NCBI GenBank assembly: GCA_947359465.1
Contig: OX375880.1
Coordinates: 25,000,714 to 25,064,713, forward strand
DNA: 64,000 nucleotides
Direction: 5' to 3'
Source: Metellina segmentata
Taxonomy: Eukaryota; Arthropoda; Arachnida; Araneae; Tetragnathidae
The translations under genes were made by a program, and so were the position numbers. How positions within the stretch are numbered: the stretch's first letter is position 1; each line of letters opens with the position of its first letter. This document shows positions 1-13,198 of the stretch, one piece after another. The notes beneath the pieces were generated by a model, which made no database searches, was not told where the DNA came from, and saw only the letters and a list, made by a program, of their open reading frames with translations.

Positions 1-2790
1 TGAAGTATTCACATTGAAGTTAACGTGCTGCCGAGCAATGTGGGAGGGACCGTTGTAATTTCAAAGCTCCCAATCCAAGTTCTCAGGCGATGTAATTTCT
101 AAGGGAATGAAAATGTATTTGACTGAGATGTGGGGAGAGTGTTTTGTGTGAAGTATTCCCATAGAAATTAACGTGCTGTCGAGCGAGGTGGGAGAGACCG
201 TTGTAATTTCAAAGCTCCCAATCCAAGTTCTCATGCGTTGTAATTTCTATGGGAATGAAAATGTATTTGAGTGAGATGTGGGGAGAGTGTTTTGTGTGAA
301 GTATTCCCATAGAAATTAACGTGCTGACGAGCGAGATGGGATTGAGCGTTGTAATTTCAAAGCTCCCAATCCAAGTTCTCAGGCGATGTAATTTCTAAGG
401 GAATGAAAATGTATTTGACTGAGATGTGGGGAGAGTGTTTTGTGTGAAGTATTCCCATAGAAATTAACGTGCTGCCGAACGAGGTGGGAGGGACCGCTGT
501 AATTTCAAAGCTCCCAATCCAAGTTCTCAGGCGATTTAATTTCTAAGGGAATGCAAAAGGTATTTGACTGAGATGTGGGGAGAGTGTTTTGTGTGAAGTA
601 TTCCCATAGAAATTAACGTGCTGCCGAGCGAGGTGGGATTGACGTTGTAATTTCAAAGCTCCCAATCCAAGTTCTCAGGCGATGTAATTTCTAAGGGAAT
701 GAAAATGTATTTGACTGAGATGTGGGTAGAGTGTTTTGTGTGAAGTATTCCCATAGAAATTAACGAGCTGCCGAGCGAGGTGGGATTGACGTTGTAATTT
801 CAAAGCTCCCAATCCAAGTTCTCAGGCGATGTAATTTCTAAGGGAATGAATATGTATTTGACTGAGATGTGGGGAGAGTGTTTTGTGTGAAGTATTAACA
901 TAGAAATTAACGTGCTGCCGAGCAAGGTGGGAGAGACCGTTGTAATTTCAAAGCTCCCAATCCCAGTTCTCAGGCGATGTAATTTCTAAGGGAATGAAAA
1001 TGTATTTGACTGAGTTGTGGGGAGAGTGTTTTGTGTTAAGTATTCCCATAGAAATTAACGTGCTGCCGAGCGAGGTGGGAGGGACCGTTGTAATTTCAAA
1101 GCTCCCAATCCAAGTTCTCAGGCGATGTAATTTCTAAGGGAATGAAAAGGTATTTCACTGAGATGTGGGAAGAGTGTTTTGTGTGAAGTATTCACATAGA
1201 AATTAACGTGCTGCCGAGCGAGATGGGAGGGAGCGTTGTAATTTCAAAGCTCCCAATCCAAGTTCTCAGGCGATGTAATTTCTAAGGGAATGAAAATGTA
1301 TTTGACTGAGATGTGGGGAGAATGTTTTGTGTGAAGTATTCCCATAGAAATTAACGTGCTGCCGAACGAGTTGGGAGGGACCGCTGTAATTTCAAAGCTC
1401 CCAATCCAAGTTCTCGGGCGATGTAATTTCTAAGGGAATGCAAAAGGTATTTGACTGAGATGTGGGGAGAGTGTTTTGTGTGAAGTATTCCCATAGAAAT
1501 TAACGTGCTGCCGAGCGAGGTGGGATTGACGTTGTAATTTCAAAGCTCCCAATCCAAGTTCTCAGGCGATGTAATTTCTAAGGGAATGAAAATGTATTTG
1601 ACTGAGATGTGGGTAGAGTGTTTTGTGTGAAGTATTCCCATAGAAATTAACGTGCTGCCGAGCGATATGGGATTGAGCGTTGTAATTTCAAAGCTCCCAA
1701 TCCAAGTTCTCAGGCGATGTAATTTCTAAGGGAATGAAAATGTATTTGACTGAGATGTAGGGAGAGTGTTTTGTGTGAAGTATTCCCATAGAAATTAACG
1801 TGCTGCCGAACGAGGTGGGAGGGACAGCTGTAATTTCAAAGCTCCCAATCCAAGTTCTCAGGCGATGTAATTTCTAAGGGAATGCAAAAGGTATTTGACT
1901 GAGATGTGGGGAGAGTGTTTTGTGTGAAGTATTCCCATAGAAATTAACGTGCTGCCGAGCGAGGTGGGATTGACGTTGTAATTTCAAAGCTCCCAATCCA
2001 AGTTCTCAGGCGATGTAATTTCTAAGGGAATGAAAATGTATTTGACTGAGATGTGGGGAGAATGTTTTGTGTGAAGTATTCCCATAGAAATTAACGTGCT
2101 GCCGAACGAGGTGGGAGGGACCGCTGTAATTTCAAAGCTCCCAATCCAAGTTCTCAGGCGATGTAATTTCTAAGGGAATGCAAAAGGTATTTGACTGAGA
2201 TGTGGGGAGAGTGTTTTGTGTGAAGTATTCCCATAGAAATTAACGTGCTGCAGAGCGAGGTGGGATTGACGTTGTAATTTCAAAGCTCCCAATCCAAGTT
2301 CTCAGGCGATGTAATTTCTAAGGGAATGAAAATGTATTTGACTGAGATTTGGGGAGAGTGTTTTGTGTGAAGTATTCCCATAGAAATTAACGTGCTGCCG
2401 AACGAGGTGGGAGGGACCGCTGTAATTTCAAAGCTCCCAATCCAAGTTCTCAGGCGATGTAATTTCTAAGGGAATGCAAAAGGTATTTGACTGAGATGTG
2501 GGGAGAGTGTTTTGTGTGAAGTATTCCCATAGAAATTAACGTGCTGCCGAGCGAGATGGGATTGACGTTGTAATTTCAAAGCTCCCAATCCAAGTTCTCA
2601 GGCGATGTAATTTCTAAGGGAATGAATATGTATTTGACTGAGATGTGGGGAGAGTGTTTTGTGTGAAGTATTCCCATAGAAATTAACGTGCTGCCGAGCA
2701 AGGTGGGAGAGACCGTTGTAATTTCAAAGCTCCCAATCCAAGTTCTCAGGCGATGTAATTTCTAAGGGAATGAAAATGTATTTGACTGAG

Positions 2791-5700
2791 TTGTGGGGAG
2801 AGTGTTTTGTGTTAAGTATTCCCATAGAAATTAACGTGCTGCCGAGCGAGGTGGGAGGGACCGTTGTAATTTCAAAGCTCCCAATCCAAGTTCTCAGGCG
2901 ATGTAATTTCTAAGGGAATGAAAGGGTATTTGACTGAGATGTGGGGAGAGTGTTTTGTGTGAAGTATTCCCATAGAAATTAACGTGCTGCCGAGCGAGGT
3001 GGGATGGACCTTTGTAATTTCAAAGCTCCCAATCCAAGTTCTCAGGTGATGTAATTTCTAAGGGAATGCAAAGGTATTTGACTGAGATGTGGGGAGAGTG
3101 TTTTGTGTGAAGTATTCCCATAGAAATTAACGTGCTGCCGAGCGAGGTGGGAGGGAGCGTTGTAATTTCAAAGCTCCCTATCTAAGTTCTCAGGCGATGT
3201 AATTTCTAAGGGAATGAAAATGTATATGACTGAGATGTGGGGAGAGTGTTTTGTGTGAAGTATTCCCATAGAAATTAACGTGCTGCCGAGCGAGGTGGGT
3301 TTGACGTTGTAATTTCAAAGCTCCCAATCCAAGTTCTCAGGCGATGTAATTTCTAAGGGAATGAAAATGTATTTGACTGAGATGTGGGGAGAGTGTTTTG
3401 TGTGAAGTATTCCCATAGAAATTAACGTGCTGCCGAGCGAGGTGGGAGGGACCGTTGTAATTTCAAAGCTCCCAATCCAAGTTCTCATTAGATGTGATTT
3501 CTAAAGGAATGAAAATGTATTTGACTGAGATGTGGGGAGAGTGTTTTGTGTGAAGTATTCCCATAGAAATTAACGTGCTGCCGAGCGAGGTGGGAGGGAC
3601 CGTTGTAATTTCAAAGCTCCCAATCCAAGTTCTCAGGCGATGTAATTTCTAAGGGAATGAAAAGGTATTTCACTGAGATGTGGGGAGAGTGTTTTGTGTG
3701 AAGTATTCCCATAGAAATTAACGTGCTGCCGAGCGAGATGGGAGGGACCGTTGTAATTTCAAAGCTCCCAATCCAAGTTCTCAGGCGATGTAATTTCTAA
3801 GGGAATGAAAATGTATTTGACTTAGATGTGGGGAGAGTGTTTTGTGTGAAGTATTCCCATAGAAATTAACGTGCTGCCGAACGAGGTGGGAGGGACCGCT
3901 GTAATTTCAAAGCTCCCAATCCAAGTTCTCATGCGATGTAATTTCTAAGGGAATGAAAATGTATTTGACTGAGATGTGGGGAGAGTGTTTTGTGTGAAGT
4001 ATTCCCATAGAAATTAACGTGCTGCCGAGCGAGGTGGGAGGGACCGTTGTAATTTCAAAGCTCCCAATCCAAGTTCTCAGGCGATGTAATTTCTAAGGGA
4101 ATGAAAATGTATTTGACTGTGATGTGGGGAGAGTGTTTTGTGTGAAGTATTCCCATAGAAATTAACGTGCTGCCGAGCGAGGTGGGAGGGACCGTTGTAA
4201 TTTCAAAGCTCCCAATCCAAGTTCTCAGGCGATGTAATTTCTAAGGGAATGAAAAGGTATTTGACTGAGATGTGAGGAGAGTGTTTTGTGTGAAGTATTC
4301 CCATTGAAATTAACGTGCTGCCGAGCGAGGTGGGAGGCAGCGTTGTAATTTCAAAGCTCCCTATCCAAGTTCTCAGGCGATGTAATTTCTAAGGGAATGA
4401 AAAGGTATTTGACTGAGATGTGGGGAGTGTGTTTTGTGTGAAGTATTCCCATTGAAATTAACGTGCTGCCGAGCGAGGTGGGAGGGAGCGTTGTAATTTC
4501 AAAGCTCCCTATCCAAGTTCTCAGGCGATGTAATTTCTAAGGGAATGAAAAGGTATTTGACTGAGATGTGGGGAGAGTGTTTTGTGTGAAGTATTCCCAT
4601 TGAAATTAACGTGCTGCCGAGCAAGGTGGGAGGGACCGTTGTAATTTCAAAGCTCCCAATCCAAGTTCTCAGGCGATGTAATTTCAAAGGGAATGAAAAT
4701 GTATTTGACTGAGATGTGGGGAGAGTGTTTTGTGTGAAGTATTCCCATAGAAATTAACGTGCTGCCGAGCGAGGTGGGAGGGACCGTTGTAATTTCAAAG
4801 CTCCCAATCCAAGTTCTCAGGCGATGTAATTTCTAAGGGAATGAAAAGGTATTTGACTGAGATGTGGGGAGAGTGTTTTGTGTGAAGTATTCCCATAGAA
4901 ATTAACGTGCTGCCGAGCGAGATGGGAGGGACCGTTGTAATTTCAAAGCTCCCAATCCAAGTTCTCAGGCGATGTAATTTCTAAGGGAATGAAAATGTAT
5001 TTGACTGAGATGTGGGGAGAGTGTTTTGTGTGAAGTATTCCCATAGAAATTAACGTGCTGCCGAGCGAGGTGGGAGGGACCGTTGTAATTTCAAAGCTCC
5101 CAATGCAAGTTCTCAGGCGATGTAATTTCTAAGGGAATGAAAAGGTATTTGACTGAGTTGTGGGGAGAGTGTTTTGTGTTAAGTATTCCCATAGAAATTA
5201 ACGTGCTGCCGAGCGAGGTGGGAGGGACCGTTGTAATTTCAAAGCTCCCAATCCAAGTTCTCAGGCGATGTAATTTCTAAGGGAATGAAAGGGTATTTGA
5301 CTGAGATGTGGGGAGAGTGTTTTGTGTGAAGTATTCCCATAGAAATTAACGTGCTGCCGAGCGAGGTGGGATGGACCTTTGTAATTTCAAAGCTCCCAAT
5401 CCAAGTTCTCAGGTGATGTAATTTCTAAGGGAATGCAAAGGTATTTGACTGAGATGTGGGGAGAGTGTTTTGTGTGAAGTATTCCCATAGAAATTAACGT
5501 GCTGCCGAGCGAGGTGGGAGGGAGCGTTGTAATTTCAAAGCTCCCTATCTAAGTTCTCAGGCGATGTAATTTCTAAGGGAATGAAAATGTATATGACTGA
5601 GATGTGGGGAGAGTGTTTTGTGTGAAGTATTCCCATAGAAATTAACGTGCTGCCGAGCGAGGTGGGTTTGACGTTGTAATTTCAAAGCTCCCAATCCAAG

Positions 5701-7524
5701 TTCTCAGGCGATGTAATTTCTAAGGGAATGAAAATGTATTTGACTGAGATGTGGGGAGAGTGTTTTGTGTGAAGTATTCCCATAGAAATTAACGTGCTGC
5801 CGAGCGAGGTGGGAGGGACCGTTGTAATTTCAAAGCTCCCAATCCAAGTTCTCATTAGATGTGATTTCTAAAGGAATGAAAATGTATTTGACTGAGATGT
5901 GGGGAGAGTGTTTTGTGTGAAGTATTCCCATAGAAATTAACGTGCTGCCGAGCGAGGTGGGAGGGACCGTTGTAATTTCAAAGCTCCCAATCCAAGTTCT
6001 CAGGCGATGTAATTTCTAAGGGAATGAAAAGGTATTTCACTGAGATGTGGGGAGAGTGTTTTGTGTGAAGTATTCCCATAGAAATTAACGTGCTGCCGAG
6101 CGAGATGGGAGGGACCGTTGTAATTTCAAAGCTCCCAATCCAAGTTCTCAGGCGATGTAATTTCTAAGGGAATGAAAATGTATTTGACTTAGATGTGGGG
6201 AGAGTGTTTTGTGTGAAGTATTCCCATAGAAATTAACGTGCTGCCGAACGAGGTGGGAGGGACCGCTGTAATTTCAAAGCTCCCAATCCAAGTTCTCATG
6301 CGATGTAATTTCTAAGGGAATGAAAATGTATTTGACTGAGATGTGGGGAGAGTGTTTTGTGTGAAGTATTCCCATAGAAATTAACGTGCTGCCGAGCGAG
6401 GTGGGAGGGACCGTTGTAATTTCAAAGCTCCCAATCCAAGTTCTCAGGCGATGTAATTTCTAAGGGAATGAAAATGTATTTGACTGTGATGTGGGGAGAG
6501 TGTTTTGTGTGAAGTATTCCCATAGAAATTAACGTGCTGCCGAGCGAGGTGGGAGGGACCGTTGTAATTTCAAAGCTCCCAATCCAAGTTCTCAGGCGAT
6601 GTAATTTCTAAGGGAATGAAAAGGTATTTGACTGAGATGTGAGGAGAGTGTTTTGTGTGAAGTATTCCCATTGAAATTAACGTGCTGCCGAGCGAGGTGG
6701 GAGGCAGCGTTGTAATTTCAAAGCTCCCTATCCAAGTTCTCAGGCGATGTAATTTCTAAGGGAATGAAAAGGTATTTGACTGAGATGTGGGGAGTGTGTT
6801 TTGTGTGAAGTATTCCCATTGAAATTAACGTGCTGCCGAGCGAGGTGGGAGGGAGCGTTGTAATTTCAAAGCTCCCTATCCAAGTTCTCAGGCGATGTAA
6901 TTTCTAAGGGAATGAAAAGGTATTTGACTGAGATGTGGGGAGAGTGTTTTGTGTGAAGTATTCCCATTGAAATTAACGTGCTGCCGAGCAAGGTGGGAGG
7001 GACCGTTGTAATTTCAAAGCTCCCAATCCAAGTTCTCAGGCGATGTAATTTCAAAGGGAATGAAAATGTATTTGACTGAGATGTGGGGAGAGTGTTTTGT
7101 GTGAAGTATTCCCATAGAAATTAACGTGCTGCCGAGCGAGGTGGGAGGGACCGTTGTAATTTCAAAGCTCCCAATCCAAGTTCTCAGGCGATGTAATTTC
7201 TAAGGGAATGAAAAGGTATTTGACTGAGATGTGGGGAGAGTGTTTTGTGTGAAGTATTCCCATAGAAATTAACGTGCTGCCGAGCGAGATGGGAGGGACC
7301 GTTGTAATTTCAAAGCTCCCAATCCAAGTTCTCAGGCGATGTAATTTCTAAGGGAATGAAAATGTATTTGACTGAGATGTGGGGAGAGTGTTTTGTGTGA
7401 AGTATTCCCATAGAAATTAACGTGCTGCCGAGCGAGGTGGGAGGGACCGTTGTAATTTCAAAGCTCCCAATGCAAGTTCTCAGGCGATGTAATTTCTAAG
7501 GGAATGAAAAGGTATTTGACTGAG
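2791..7524. repeat. Tandem duplication of a 2367-bp, 16-monomer block
   Basis: Copy 1 is 2791-5157 and copy 2 is 5158-7524. Rare private variants recur exactly 2367 bp apart, for example GAAAGGGTATT at 2920 and 5287, the CTCATTAGATGTGATTTC form near 3484 and 5851, and TGAGGAGAG near 4272 and 6639. I saw no difference between the copies in the lines compared. 2367 is 16 monomers less one base. Near identity over 2.4 kb next to more varied monomers indicates a recent unequal exchange or amplification, or an assembly duplication. Confidence 0.9.
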
Positions 7525-10500
7525 ATGTGGGGAGAGTATTTGGTGTGAAGTATTCCCATAGAAATTAACGTGCTGCCGAGCGAGGTGGGAGGGAGCGTTG
7601 TAATTTCAAAGCTCCCAATCCAAGTTCTCAGGCGATGTAATTTCTAAGGGAATGAAAATGTATTTGACTGAGATGTGGGGAGAGTGTTTTGTGTGAAGTA
7701 TTCCCTTAGAAATTAACGTGCTGCCGAGCGAGGTGGGAGGCAGCGTTGTAATTTCAAAGCTCCCTATCCAAGTTCTCAGGCGATGTAATTTCTAAGGGAT
7801 TGAAAAGGTATTTGACTGAGATGTGGGGAGAGTGTTTTGTGTGAAGTATTCCCATTGAAATTAACGTGCTGCCGAGCGAGGTGGGAGGGAGCGTTGTAAT
7901 TTCAAAGCTCCCTATCCAAGTTCTCAGGCGATGTAATTTCTAAGGGAATGAAAAGGTATTTGACTGAGATGTGGGGAGAGCGTTTTGTGTGAAGTATTCC
8001 CATTGAAATTAACGTGCTGCCGAGCAAGGTGGGAGAGACCGTTGTAATTTCAAAGCTCCCAATCCAAGTTCTCAGGCGATGTAATTTCTAAGGGAATGAA
8101 AAGGTATTTGACTGAGATGTGGGTAGTGTTTTGTGTGAAGTATTCCCATAGAAATTAACCTGCTGCCGAGAGAGGTTGGAGGGACCGTTGTAATTTCAAA
8201 GCTCCCAATCCAAGTTCTCAGGCGATGTAATTTCTAAGGGTATGAAAAGGTTTTTGACTGAGATGTGGGGAGAGTGTTTTGTGTGAAGTATTCCCATAGA
8301 AATTAACGTGCTGCCGAGCGAGGTGGGTTTGACGTTGTAATTTCAAAGCTCCCAATCCAAGTTCTCAGGCGATGTAATTTCTAAGGGAATGAAAATGTAT
8401 TTGACTGAGATGTGGGGAGAGTGTTTTGTGTGAAGTATTCCCATAGAAATTAACGTGCTGCCGAGCGAGGTGGTAGGGACCGTTGTAATTTCAAAGCTCC
8501 CAATCCAAGTTCTCAGGCGATGTAATTTCTAAGGGAATGAAAATGTATTTGACTGAGATGTGGGGAGAGTGTTTTGTGTGAAGTATTCCCATAGAAATTA
8601 ACGTGCTGCCGAGCGAGGTGGGAGGGAGCGTTGTAATTTCAAAGCTCCCTATCCAAGTTCTCAGGCGATGTAATTTCTAAGGGAATGAAAAGGTATTTGA
8701 CTGAGATGTGGGGAGAGTGTTTTTGTGAAGTATTCCCATTGAAATTAACGTGCTGCCGAGCAATGTGGGAGGGACCGTTGTAATTTCAAAGCTCCCAATC
8801 CAAGTTCTCAGGCGTTGTAATTTCTAAGGGAATGAAAATGTATTTGACTGAGATGTGGGGAGAGTGTTTTGTGTGAAGTATTCCCATAGAAATTAACGTG
8901 CTGTCGAGCGAGGTGGGAGAGACCGTTGTAATTTCAAAGCTCCCAATCCAAGTTCTCATGCGTTGTAATTTCTATGGGAATGAAAATGTATTTGAGTGAG
9001 ATGTGGGGAGAGTGTTTTGTGTGAAGTATTCCCATAGAAATTAACGTGCTGCCGAGCGAGGTGGGAGGGAGCGTTGTAATTTCAAAGCTCCCTATCCAAG
9101 TTCTCAGGCGATGTAATTTCTAACTGAATGAAAATGTATTTGACTGAGATGTGGGGAGAGTGTTTTGTGTGAAGTATTCCCATAGAAATTAACGTGCTGC
9201 CGAACGAGGTGGGAGGGACCGCTGTAATTTCAAAGCTCCCAATCCAAGTTCTCATGCGATGTAATTTCTAAGGGAATGAAAATGAATTTGACTGAGATGT
9301 GGGGAGAGTGTTTTGTGTGAAGTATTCCCATAGAAATTAACGTGCAGCCGAGCGAGGTGGGAGGGAGCGTTGTAATTACAAAGCTCCCTATCCAAGTTCT
9401 CAGGCGATGTAATTTCTAAGGGAATGAAAATGAATTTGACTGAGATGTGGGGAGAGTGTTTTGTGTGAAGTATTCCCATAGAAATTAACGTGCTGCCGAA
9501 CGAGGTGGGAGGGACCGCTGTAATTTCAAAGCTCCCAATCCAAGTTCTCAGGCGATGTAATTTCTAAGGGAATGCAAAAGGTATTTGACTGAGATGTGGG
9601 GAGAGTGTTTTGTGTGAAGTATTCCCATAGAAATTCACGTGCTGACGAGCGAGATGGGATTGACCGTTGTAATTTCAAAGCTCCCAATCCAAGTTCTCAG
9701 GCGATGTAATTTCTAAGGGAATGAAAATGTATTTGACTGAGATGTGGGGAGAGTGTTTTGTGTGAAGTATTCCCATAGAAATTAACGTGCTGCCGAACGA
9801 GGTGGGAGGGACCGCTGTAATTTCAAAGCTCCCAATCCAAGTTCTCAGGCGATGTAATTTCTAAGGGAATGCAAAAGGTATTTGACTGAGATGTGGGGAG
9901 AGTGTTTTGTGTGAAGTATTCCCATAGAAATTAACGTGCTGCCGAGCGAGGTGGGATTGACGTTGTAATTTCAAAGCTCCCAATCCAAGTTCTCAGGCGA
10001 TGTAATTTCTAAGGGAATGAAAATGTATTTGACTGAGATGTGGGTAGAGTGTTTTGTGTGAAGTATTCCCATAGAAATTAACGTGCTGCCGAGCGAGGTG
10101 GGATTGACGTTGTAATTTCAAAGCTCCCAATCCAAGTTCTCAGGCGATGTAATTTCTAAGGGAATGAATATGTATTTGACTGAGATGTGGGAAGAGTGTT
10201 TTGTGTGAAGTATTCACATAGAAATTAACGTGCTGCCGAGCGAGATGGGAGGGAGCGTTGTAATTTCAAAGCTCCCAATCCAAGTTCTCAGGCGATGTAA
10301 TTTCTAAGGGAATGAAAATGTATTTGACTGAGATGTGGGGAGAATGTTTTTTGTGAAGTATTCCCATAGAAATTAACGTGCTGCCGAACGAGTTGGGAGG
10401 GACCGCTGTAATTTCAAAGCTCCCAATCCAAGTTCTCGGGCGATGTAATTTCTAAGGGAATGCAAAAGGTATTTGACTGAGATGTGGGGAGAGTGTTTTG

Positions 10501-13198
10501 TGTGAAGTATTCCCATAGAAATTAACGTGCTGCCGAGCGAGGTGGGATTGACGTTGTAATTTCAAAGCTCCCAATCCAAGTTCTCAGGCGATGTAATTTC
10601 TAAGGGAATGAAAATGTATTTGACTGAGATGTGGGTAGAGTGTTTTGTGTGAAGTATTCCCATAGAAATTAACGTGCTGCCGAGCGAGATGGGATTGAGC
10701 GTTGTAATTTCAAAGCTCCCAATCCAAGTTCTCAGGCGATGTAATTTCTAAGGGAATGAAAATGTATTTGACTGAGATGTGGGGAGAATGTTTTGTGTGA
10801 AGTATTCCCATAGAAATTAACGTGCTGCCGAACGAGGTGGGAGGGACCGCTGTAATTTCAAAGCTCCCAATCCAAGTTCTCAGGCGATGTAATTTCTAAG
10901 GGAATGCAAAAGGTATTTGACTGAGATGTGGGGAGAGTGTTTTGTGTGAAGTATTCCCATAGAAATTAACGTGCTGCAGAGCGAGGTGGGATTGACGTTG
11001 TAATTTCAAAGCTCCCAATCCAAGTTCTCAGGCGATGTAATTTCTAAGGGAATGAAAATGTATTTGACTGAGATGTGGGTAGAGTGTTTTGTGTGAAGTA
11101 TTCCCATAGAAATTAACGTGCTGCCGAGCGAGATGGGATTGAGCGTTGTAATTTCAAAGCTCCCAATCCAAGTTCTCAGGCGATGTAATTTCTAAGGGAA
11201 TGAAAATGTATTTGACTGAGATGTGGGTTGAGTGTTTTGTGTGAAGTATTCCCATAGAAATTAACGTGTTGCCGAACGAGGTGGGAGGGACCGCTGTAAT
11301 TTCAAAGCTCCCAATCCAAGTTCTCAGGCGATGTAATTTCTAAGGGAATGCAAAAGGTATTTGACTGAGATGTGGGGAGAGTGTTTTGTGTGAAGTATTC
11401 CCATAGAAATTAACGTGCTGCCGAGCGAGATGGGATTGACGTTGTAATTTCAAAGCTCCCAATCCAAGTTCTCAGGCGATGTAATTTCTAAGGGAATGAA
11501 TATGTATTTGACTGAGATGTGGGGAGAGTGTTTTGTGTGAAGTATTCCCATAGAAATTAACGTGCTGCCGAGCAAGGTGGGAGAGACCGTTGTAATTTCA
11601 AAGCTCCCAATCCAAGTTCTCAGGCGATGTAATTTCTAAGGGAATGAAAATGTATTTGACTGAGTTGTGGGGAGAGTGTTTTGTGTTAAGTATTACCATA
11701 GAAATTAACGTGCTGCCGAACGAGGTGGGAGGGACCGCTGTAATTTCAAAGCTCCCAATCCAAGTTCTCAGGCGATGTAATTTCTAAGGGAATGCAAAAG
11801 GTATTTGACTGAGATGTGGGGAGAGTGTTTTGTGTGAAGTATTCCCATAGAAATTAACGTGCTGCCGAGCGAGGTGGGATTGACGTTGTAATTTCAAAGC
11901 TCCCAATCCAAGTTCTCAGGCGATGTAATTTCTAAGGGAATGAATATGTATTTGACTGAGATGTGGGGAGAGTGTTTTGTGTGAAGTATTCCCATAGAAA
12001 TTAACGTGCTGCCGAGCAAGGTGGGAGAGACCGTTGTAATTTCAAAGCTCCCAATCCAAGTTCTCAGGCGATGTAATTTCTAAGGGAATGCAAAAGGTAT
12101 TTGACTGAGATGTGGGGAGAGTGTTTTGTGTGAAGTATTCCCATAGAAATTAACGTGCTGCCGAGCGAGGTGGGATTGACGTTGTAATTTCAAAGCTCCC
12201 AATCCAAGTTCTCAGGCGATGTAATTTCTAAGGGAATGAATATGTATTTGACTGAGATGTGGGGAGAGTGTTTTGTGTGAAGTATTCCCATAGAAATTAA
12301 CGTGCTGCCGAACGAGGTGGGAGGGACCGCTGTAATTTCAAAGCTCCCAATCCAAGTTCTCAGGCGATGTAATTTCTAAGGGAATGCAAAAGGTATTTGA
12401 CTGAGATGTGGGGAGAGTGTTTTGTGTGAAGTATTCCCATAGAAATTAACGTGCTGCCGAGCGAGATGGGATTGACGTTGTAATTTCAAAGCTCCCAATC
12501 CAAGTTCTCAGGCGATGTAATTTCTAAGGGAATGAATATGTATTTGACTGAGATGTGGGGAGAGTGTTTTGTGTGAAGTATTCCCATAGAAATTAACGTG
12601 CTGCCGAACGAGGTGGGAGGGACCGTTGTAATTTCAAAGCTCCCAATCCAAGTTCTCAGGCGATGTAATTTCTAAGGGAATGAAAATGTATTTGACTGAG
12701 TTGTGGGGAGAGTGTTTTGTGTTAAGTATTCCCATAGAAATTAACGTGCTGCCGAGCGAGGTGGGAGGGACCGTTGTAATTTCAAAGCTCCCATTCCAAG
12801 TTCTCAGGCAATGTAATTTCTAAGGGAATGAAAAGGTATTTCACTGAGATGTGGGAAGAGTGTTTTGTGTGAAGTATTCCCATAGAAATTAACGTGCTGC
12901 CGAGCGAGATGGGAGGGAGCGTTGTAATTTCAAAGCTCCCTATCCAAGTTCTCCGGCGATGTAATTTCTAAGGGAATGAAAATGTATTTGACTGAGATGT
13001 GGGTAGAGTGTTTTGTGTGAAGTATTCCCATAGAAATTAACGTGCTGCCGAGCGAGATGGGATTGAGCGTTGTAATTTCAAAGCTCCCAATCCAAGTTCT
13101 CAGGCGATGTAATTTCTAAGGGAATGAAAATGTATTTGACTGAGATGTGGGGAGAGTGTTTTGTGTGAAGTATTCCCATAGAAATTAACGTGCTGCCG

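Noticed and set aside
4499..9479. Repeated minus-strand frames of 62-93 codons in the satellite (with MGILHTKHSPHISV)
   Set aside because: They are the satellite read in the antisense direction. The 148-bp period is not a multiple of three, so frames close after one or two monomers, and there is no start context or conservation pattern of coding.
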